Notes under the pieces: model-generated
Told to the model about the DNA's origin: nothing
What the model saw: the letters and a program-made list of their open reading frames with translations, nothing else
The model's database searches: none
In this document: in pieces, positions 55,825 through 64,000 of the stretch
Layout of the letters: each line of letters begins with the position of its first letter
Numbering within the stretch: the stretch's first letter is position 1
Origin: Xiphophorus maculatus
Lineage: Eukaryota; Chordata; Actinopteri; Cyprinodontiformes; Poeciliidae
Assembly: GCF_002775205.1 (NCBI RefSeq)
Contig: NC_036460.1
Coordinates: 20,850,751 to 20,914,750 of the forward strand
Reading direction: 5' to 3'
Length of the DNA: 64,000 nt
Program-made: the position numbers and the translations under genes

Positions 55825-56692
55825 ACCGGTGAGAGAGAGATATAGGCACCTTTCTGTCAAATTTTAATCGGAGTTTGATTGATAAGTGATTAATCATTAA
55901 TTGATTTTAATTTCCGGTCACATGATGCCCCCCCCCAGAATTTCCAGAATTTCCAGAATCCTGAATTATATTAACTATTTTAATACAGAATGATGGTTCA
56001 CATTGATCATTTAAAAGTTTTAGTAATGAAAAATTTCAACTGTAGGGAAAGCTGAAAGATACATAGAAGTATCCTCACCGAGGCCTGTTTTGTCCCGGTC
56101 AGATATTCTTCAGAAATAAATTTACAGATGAGGAACTTTTACTAACATGTTTCACACTAGCAAGTGTTACAGAAAAAAAAAAGAGTTTCAAATGTATTTA
56201 AACCAAGATTTACTATTTTGGAGAAAGCATGAAGCAGTGGGAAGATCAGTGTTGATTCAACAGCAAGAAAAAAAAACTGAACGAAATCATTCACAATGAT
56301 GCCAGGCCAAATTCTGGCCTCAACCATCATCTGGTTGAGCTGATAACCGTTGAGCATAATGACCACAGCACATCCAGAAGGTTGAGGTCTGTGAGCTGGT
56401 GTTTTAAGTTGTACTGAAAATTTGTTTTCCGAAATTATTCTCAATTATTTAACACTTATTGTATTACTCTTAAAACTCATAATGTTTATTCATTCTTTAA
56501 TTGTATTATTTTTAAAACACAGAGGTCAGAAGGTGAAGGAATATCGGATGGGGTTTGGGGGCGTGGGGGTGACAGGACGGGGGGAGGGGCATCATGTGAC
56601 CGGAAATTAAAATCAATTAATGATTAATCACTCATCAATCAAACTCCGATTAAAATTTGACAGAAGGGTGCCTATATCTCTCTCTCTCCGGT
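55825..56692. mobile_element. Element with long (about 112 bp) terminal inverted repeats
   Basis: The left arm 55825-55936 and right arm 56581-56692 are near-perfect inverted copies; both contain ACCGG...GAGAGAGATATAGGCACC, TGTCAAATTTTAATCGGAG and TTTCCGGTCACATGATGCCCC. The 644-bp interior has no coding capacity. This fits a foldback or long-TIR non-autonomous DNA transposon. The inner edge of each arm is a C/G homopolymer. Confidence 0.8.
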
Positions 56693-56729
56693 GTTTCCTT
56701 AAACAACAACAAATGAAGTGTCAAACATG

Positions 56730-57595
56730 CAGAGTTCATACACGTCAAAACCTTTTGCATTTTTTCAACCTCCAGTTGCAATGTATTTTATACAGATTAT
56801 TTGTGGCAGACCAGCACAAAGTAGTGCATAATTCTGAGGATAAAGGATATATTTTTTGGGCAACTCTTAAAAAATGCTTCACAGATAAAATCTAAGATGC
56901 CCTGAATTAGTCCTAGTAAAAGCCACCACAGCAACAGAACTGGTAGCGCTGTTGCTTTGCAGTGAGAAGTCCTGGCCTGCAGGAGTCTTTCTACATGGAG
57001 TTTGCATGTTTTTCAGTTTATGTGAGTTTTCCACAGGCACTCTGGTTCCTTCCCAAAACATGACTGTTAGGTTAATTGTTCGCTCCAATTGCCCTGAGGT
57101 TTTTCGTGCATTGTTGCTTGTCCTGTGGTAAACAGGCCTTACCTGTTCCAGGTTGTTCCCTGCCTCTTGCCAAACGCCTGCTAGAGATAGGCACCAGAGC
57201 TGAGGAACTCTGCAGCTCCTCCAAAGTTACTGCAGGCCCTTCCAGCTGAACCTCTCTATTTCTGCAGCGATCCGAAGGACGTTTGAAGTTCTTGTTCTGC
57301 GCTTGTTGGTCTTTATGATGCTGTTTGCTCACTTACATGAGAAACCTCTGAGGCTTTCATAGAAAAGATGAATCTATGCTGAGAACAAACGATGGATGAA
57401 TTCTGTTTCATCCAGTGAAAGCACTTTCAGTGAAAGGTGTCAAAGTGACAAGGTTAGTAGAAATGTTTGCCAGAAAATAAATAGAAAATAAGCTATGTCT
57501 TATTTTCCTTCAACTTCAGAATAATATGCTAATTTTTGTTGGCTTATTACATCAAATCCCACCTAAAAATGCATTAAAGTTTTCAGTTGTATTGT
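56730..57595. mobile_element. Diverged DNA transposon (TTGCAAAAG family)
   Basis: The left part has CAGTTGCAATGTATTTTATAC and GGCAGACCAGCACAAAGTAG; the right part near 57,520-57,590 has TTTGTTGGCTTATTACATC, AAATCCCACC and CATTAAAGTTTTCAGTTG. These are inverted counterparts of the family's subterminal sequence. Boundaries are approximate. Confidence 0.5.
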
Positions 57596-60500
57596 ATAAA
57601 ATAAAATAAAATAAAAAAGTGCAGTAATTTACTACCTTTTAAAAAGGGAAATCCAGACTAATAAATCTCAAAAGGATTTAAGTAGAGACGTGGTCAGATA
57701 AAAAACACACACACACACTCTTCTCCTGATACTGCAGTCTTAAAATGAGTGTGTCCCTGCCAAAAAATGCAACCTTTCATCAGGTTCCAAGCTGCTAGAC
57801 TTCAGCTCCGATCGCTGATAAGTAATGAGTTAACTTCCTGTGACATCAGCTCATCAAGTCGGGCCAAAGAGCGGTCCACATTAGACCCGAACGGTTTAAA
57901 GGTCATCGCTATGAGCTGGGGGAAAAAAAAGTGCCGCTGTGCCTCAGTTTCATGAGCTCAGAAGAAGAGAGCTGATCAGGCACAATAAATGCCCTTGTTG
58001 CGTCACGACCGCAGCATAGAAAAATTGCGGCTCAGTAATCTGGCCCAGGATCAGCAGATCCGAATTCCTTTGAAATGAAAGTCCCTAAATTCAGACTTCT
58101 CTTCTGGCACACGTCTGCAGTCACATTGGGCCATTTCTTGCCTCTTCGGAGGATTTGTGAACAGTTTGTTTGAGTTGTGTTTATAGAGACTACAACGTGG
58201 CACATGACTTTGGGAACGCCACGTAAATCCAATACATATATTCCTCAAGCCTTTTTCAATCAACAAATTTAAAAACTACCATAAAATCAAAGCCCCGTGT
58301 GTGGGGAAAGTGTGTCCTGCTTCTGAAATAAAAGTCTGGAGCATTTCATGTGGTGTTTGTGCAAACGCAGCGAAAAGGAGCCACCCTGCGCCGTTTGTTT
58401 GATGTAGGCCATGACATTATGTTATCAATCTGGAGTTGTCCAAAGTTGTTTTTGTGAGTTTACGCTTGTTGGGATTAGTGAAACATTATCCAGATCTCTT
58501 GTGACTCCTGGAAAGGAAATAGCGGACAAAGCTTGAGAGTCATCTGGAAACAGCGGAAAGTGGTTCTTGTTTGGAAAATGTTTGGGATTACTGAGTTTGC
58601 TTTTTATCTAAAAGACCGTTCCTTTGAGAACAGCTTCTTCTACAATACCCTAAATACGCCCTTGTTGCAATTGCACCTGCATTGATAGTTCAATCTTATT
58701 TAACACTTGATTACTGTATTTTCTTGCTAGATCTCTAAAATTGTAATGAAGTTTAAATACTGTTTCTCACTTCCATTACAAGATGCACCAATCAAGCTTC
58801 TCCTTGTTAATTTAGATCTGTTTTCTTTGAGATCTGACCAGCCAGATCCAATTATGACAAACTGATTTCATGTTTTTAAATGAGTTCATCACACAACAGA
58901 GAAAAAATGTTCTAGGATTGAGATAGTTGATTTAAATCTGTAGGTAATTAACAAATTACTCAATTTATGCATCAAGGAAACACTTCAAATGTGTTTAGTT
59001 AAGATGTTTGCTTAGATTTATTACTTGAGCAAAAAGGTACATTTTAAACCGTGTTTGATTTATTAGTTTGACCTTAGAGGCTTAATCAACAAACAACTGC
59101 AAATGATCAGATAATGAATAGAACATTTCTAGAAATTGAAGCTTAAATGACCCACGTTCAAAGAAAATACTAAAGTCCGGCTGCTTAATGGCAAAAATAA
59201 TAAAAATAATAATAATAAAAAACGTTTTGCACAGTTGCATCTTCAAACGGACCTTTAACTAAAAGCACATGCTATCTTACTTTTATTGAAAACCAGATAA
59301 ATGTTATGTGATTTAAACTGTTGTCAGAACTGGGAACCAATCGATTCTTCTTACTTTTTTCTTTAGGTAAAGCTAAACAAAAGAGAGCTTTTGATGTGAG
59401 TGACTTTCAGACTTCTCTGCAACTCCCAGCGTGTTTCAGGAAGTCCCATAAATAATTCGGATACTTAAAGCTGAACTCACAGACAATGTTGATTGACGCT
59501 ATTGTCTTGTTTGACCTGCCGGCAGCATTTGTCTTTGGAAAAGGTTTCAGGATTCCAGGTTATCCGGGGCGCCACATGGTCATGTGGGCTCAGCTGTTGC
59601 TCCTCGGCTAAGTTTGCATCAAATGTTGGCTCCAAAGCGTCAGAGTGAGATCATGCTTTTAACTCTGCAGTGTTCCTCCCAATGCCACGCAGAGACAGAG
59701 AGATTCACAAATGCTTTGTTTTTAAGTGATATCTGTGCAGCTGGTGTTTGGGTGCAGCGCATCATTTCCCTGATAAACCAGAATAATGGCTGTGCACTTG
59801 GGACCAGGAATTGTTGAAACAAAGCGTTTCCTTTCCCAGTTTGATCTTTCTCTCGATGCGAATAACATCCATTATCTCCATTACCTGGGTCAATACAGCA
59901 GTTCAGGGGATCGAGAGGGCTTGTTACTGCTTGAGAAAGCTCTCAGGGCTTCCTGCTGCTGCTGTAGAGGCCATTTTGTGGACGCGCGCTAAGTAGCAGC
60001 CGATGATTGTTTGTATACTGTTGCTCCAGTAAAAGAATCAGCCCGCAGACACATCCTCACATCAACAGCTTTTGTTGCAGCAGTGAGTGGCTTAACTTGT
60101 GTTTACACTGAAAAATGACAAAAGGAAGGAGACAGGAAGTAACGTTTTAGTTTAGTTCACTCTCCCTTATCAGAGAGTTAACCGCAGCCTTGTCTTTTAA
60201 AACTCGTAGGGAACCAGTGATTAAGTCAAGTCCTTGTCACTTTTTAGTTTTTCAGCTTTAATATTTTTTCATAATGATAATTTTATAATTTACAAAGGTT
60301 AATGGTTTGGATGAAAGTTGGAAACTGCCATCTGTCCTCTCCTCTTATCACATTTTACATGTGAGTTGCACACATAGGAGCTGTCCCTCTTAATTGCCAC
60401 TGAAACAATTTTATTTCCTTTTTTTTGCATATAGTTTAGTTTAACCATTATATCAAACTAAATGAAGGAATTAAATGAAATGAACAAATCTCAAAAGGGT

Positions 60501-63500
60501 TTAAGTAGAGTAATATTCGCCTCTGGGGAAATAGTTTATTAATCCCTAGAGGGGAAATTCACATTTTGGCACAGCCTGAAAAATAACAAAAATCAAACAA
60601 ACTCCCTGGGTAGACAGGTGCCTGAGGCTGCAGTTCTGCTTTTTCTATTTGGATCCCCCAGGTCCTGACTGTCAGTTTTTCTGGAAGGACAATAACAAAT
60701 AAAATCTTTGTCATCACTCATTTCTTCAATTTTGTTTCAGCTTCAGGAAAGTCTTTCATCCCGACGCTAGTGGCGTCAAAGAAACAAATGGCCTCGTTTG
60801 CAACGAGACGTTTCATCTCAGAGCGATTATTATTTGCCTGAGGGCCAAATTCATTTTTATGGATCAGGTTTTAGCTCACCTCAGCTAGCAGAGAATCCGA
60901 GGAGCCAAACTTTCCTCTGACTCCCAGAGGTGTTGACGTCCTCTCATCAGACACACAGCTGGGCACACCGGCTGCTTCCCCTCCCCACGCTCAAACACAA
61001 ACAAAACACACAAAGCGAACAAAAGTCAACCTCGCTCTGCCACTAGTTAGCTACAGGTTGCCATTTCTCGTCCAACGGTGGCTGAATTTGAGCAGATTTT
61101 TTGTTGTTGCTCATTGTGATTATTAATGACTCCGTCTATCAGTTTGTCTTTCAAAGTAAACATTTTTCTGTCTGAGCTGGAAGAACCAATAAATGTGGCA
61201 GAGAGAAAAATATCTCCCTTTGACTAAGCTTTCAGAGCTGGTTGTTGGCAATAAAATTTAATTAGCTGCTATAAAAATAAATAGTGTCTTTAAATTAAGG
61301 GGAATCGCTCTGTGGACTGTACAGATACAGTAACTAGGTGCTAGCAACATGTGTATGCTTTTTTTTTTTTGATTCCATTCATAATCTGATTAAGAACCAT
61401 CTGGATTTCATTCAGGTTCTACGTGACATCAATATAATTCGGACTTCAGTCTGATGTTTGCATTATGTCGGTTTTGTGTTTAGGTACAAAACCGACATTT
61501 TTGTCCTGACAGGGTGTTCTGCAACAAGAATGAGGAGGCAAATCTTGCACAATTTGGTGTTTCACTGGACCAGCTAGTCGCTAATTTGGAAAATTGTGCC
61601 TTTAAGAAGGAAACCAGGCATTTTTGGCCAACATAAACACAATCAAATGTGCAGTAATTTGCGCAAGGAAATCATCCAGACATACAGTAATTATTCCAAA
61701 TATTCACGGTGACTGTGACTGTATACACATCGTACAAAGGATTGTGACAGTGAAGGAATGCCAGTGTTTTAATGAAGAACAATCTTTCAATCATCATCTG
61801 AAGGTTTGAACCAGCTGACAAAACACTGAACCCCACAATGTCCTAATCAGTCTCATATTTGCTTTTACTTTTATAATCTTAATTAGAGGCCTTCACTGGT
61901 ATACTCTGTAATTTAGTTTTAAACTGATATTTTTGTCTGAGTTTGAAAGAAAAAATGTCCCTCCGGATGAAAACTTTGAAGTATCATTTCATGGTAGGTG
62001 ATGAAAAATGCTAAGGAAATGAGAGTCTCATGCTTGATAACCTTTTGCTAAAAAAAAAAAATCATATACATAATATTATCAATCTAAACTTAGATCAAAT
62101 TAAAATGAAATAAAGAAATAAAGTTAAGTAAATTAAGAAGAAATAAGGTTAAAAATGAAATTTTCTATGACAGTATTTAAACATATTTTACTGGCAATGT
62201 TTTGGATAAAACTTTCCCAATGTAGAAAATGTGATGGAAACCTTCTCTGTTGATGCGGTGTCAATGTTACATCCACAAAGTGAAAAGTGATCTTAGATAT
62301 CACCTTTTTTCTGAAATTTTCAAAGTAATTAAAAACCACAGAGTTTCTGAAAGCTTTTACACGTGAAAGTCACTAAGGATGCTATTCAAGAAGAAAAAAA
62401 AAGTTCATATTCAAAATATTAGGGAATGTGGATATGATCCAAGCCTCCATGTGCAACCTGCAACATAATTTCTTTAAAAAATAACTTTATTATTTGACTG
62501 TAATCCTTTTTTGCAGCATGGGAGGAAAGTGGGGAGCTCAGTGGCACCACAGGAGGAAAGACTGGATTATAGCTGCCATGTTCAGCTTTCCTTTCTCTGA
62601 AAATATTTTCTACACTCTGAAACAGCCTTGTTGGAAATCAGAGCTGGTTCCGGAAATGGTTACGCCGCTCATTTACAATGCGTTCCACTGCAGGACCTAA
62701 GCTGGTTTGATGAAGCTGTGATTTGTGTCATGTCTGTTCCCTGTCACTTAGTTTTGCTAATTGTTCATGATAATAACAGTCTGCTGGGGAGTGTAATGAA
62801 TGTAATTGTCCTCTGTGGGACTGATTGCTCACAGAGTTTTGTTCACGGCTGCAAAAACAAACCAAAGTAGCCGTAGTCTGTTGGATGATCCCCAAAATAA
62901 ATGATAAAACAACAGCTGAGGAGGTCAGTAAAGACACTGTGATTATGTAAGAGGTGGAAAGGAGGATCAGGTCGCCAACTCTGAAGCAAAGATCAGAGAA
63001 ATAATTTCTTATTTTAATCACTCCAACTTATTTTGACTCAGTTTAATCCAGAAAAAAACATAACGATTGAAAAGTGGAACATAAAGCTATTTCTTTGAAT
63101 GTTCTTCATGGGTTGGAGTTTAAAACCATTTGTTGGATGTGCCGAAGCAAAAAAGCTCATAGCATAAATCTTTAGTATAAATTAAAGATCCACCTATCAG
63201 GGTTAACTAATTTGTAATGTCAGTCCATAGATGTGCTTTTGATTTCATATGCAAAACTTTAATTAAGATCTGATACAATACAAAACATTAAAATATTTTA
63301 CTAAGTAACATCTCCACAACTAAAATCCCAGTGGATATGCTCTAAATAATGTAAATCCCTACCTTAACTCTAATATTTTATAACATTTCCAAATGGCTGC
63401 CTTTGCTGTAATCTATTTAGCCTTCCCGTTATCTGCTGAAAGTCTTGGTTTCTCTTACATCCACAACATATAAACTGTGAACATGACACTTTTAAATTAC

Positions 63501-64000
63501 GTTTTATTTCTGTGCTTCCTTCGACCGTCTTTTTTATTTTGAATAATTCATTCTGGGTCTCCTTCCTGGAATACCAACAAACAGCTCGAAGAACATTCAC
63601 CAATTCCCATCATCATCATCTCTGTTGCCCTTCCTAGCTTCTGACCAACCCTTTTCCAGGAAAAAGGAGGAAGAATGGCGATCGTTGGATATCTATTAAC
63701 TATCAGTGGAGTTCCTATGTTAGCTTAGGGAAGAAAACAGCTTCACAAACCACGCAAAGATGTAGAAACATTAACAGATTGGGACTTTTTGACTCACTCG
63801 AGTTGGGTTTTGTGGGAGAGCTCATCCTCATCCACCGCCTTGACTTACACAACCTCACTTGTCTTCTCGTCACATTAAGTGCACATCATCTCATCGGTTC
63901 TCACAGATGTTGAGGTACTGAGACCAAGAGGAAATTTCTTTACTGGGTTTCATGATTGCTTGTGCGTATTTAAACATAAGACAAGTATGTACCAGTCATT

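Larger units (their letters stand above)
54514..64000 (+). other. First intron of the mcam-like gene (more than 9.4 kb, open-ended)
   Basis: No second exon with an immunoglobulin-like Cys/Trp pattern was found. The intron contains the two repeats listed separately, a CCT run at 55,497-55,513, a short CA run near 57,707 and a perfect 13-bp hairpin at 61465-61498. The rest shows nothing recognisable. Confidence 0.55.

Noticed and set aside
56620..56895. Matching short frames at both ends of the 55.8-56.7 kb element (MINHxSIKLRLKFDR)
   Set aside because: They are identical only because they lie in the terminal inverted repeats; they are short and not protein-like.
1..64000. CRISPR arrays, operons or bacterial systems
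   Set aside because: The window is eukaryotic throughout. The repeats present are microsatellites and transposons, with no regular repeat-spacer structure.

Overview
The window is vertebrate nuclear DNA from a teleost fish. It has multi-exon genes with GT-AG introns, vertebrate-specific proteins (KMT2A, C1QTNF5, RNF26), TA and GA microsatellites, a tRNA-derived SINE of a type common in spiny-rayed fish, L2-like LINE fragments and many short non-autonomous DNA transposons. I cannot name the species; the repeats suggest a percomorph or atherinomorph (killifish or livebearer-like) genome, with low confidence.

Layout. (1) Positions 1-23,310, + strand: the 3' two thirds of kmt2a (MLL1, the H3K4 methyltransferase). 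It runs from PHD finger 3 through the bromodomain, extended PHD, FYRN, the giant low-complexity region with both Taspase-1 sites, FYRC, the WDR5-binding Win motif and the SET/post-SET domain, then a 3' UTR of about 4.9 kb. I placed 23 coding exons whose phases all agree (2,711 complete residues plus stop). (2) 23.3-31.8 kb: intergenic and repeat-rich, with a broken YqaJ-like transposon ORF, an element with internal palindromes and several related DNA transposons. (3) 31.8-33.8 kb, +: c1qtnf5, a short-chain collagen/C1q protein. (4) 34-43.6 kb: LINE, hAT-like and other repeats. (5) 43.6-45.0 kb, -: rnf26, a single-exon ER membrane RING E3 ligase. (6) 45.5-54.2 kb: intergenic. (7) 54.2 kb to the end, +: TATA-like box, 5' UTR and signal-peptide exon of a gene that by synteny should be mcam, then more than 9.4 kb of its first intron.

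The c1qtnf5(+), rnf26(-), mcam-like(+) order and orientation is the exact inverse of human 11q23.3 (MCAM-, RNF26+, C1QTNF5-), so this block is conserved. In human, KMT2A is on the same chromosome arm but hundreds of kilobases away, so its direct adjacency to c1qtnf5 is a fish-specific arrangement. These genes do not form a functional pathway.

I found no new multi-gene system. The most notable observations are: a 976-bp intron that splits the giant KMT2A exon exactly between the two Taspase-1 sites; a set of unrelated, perfect, short-loop hairpins in non-genic DNA that suggests template-switch mutation; an 868-bp element with 112-bp terminal inverted repeats; and a 137-bp inverted pair of LINE segments with only three differences.
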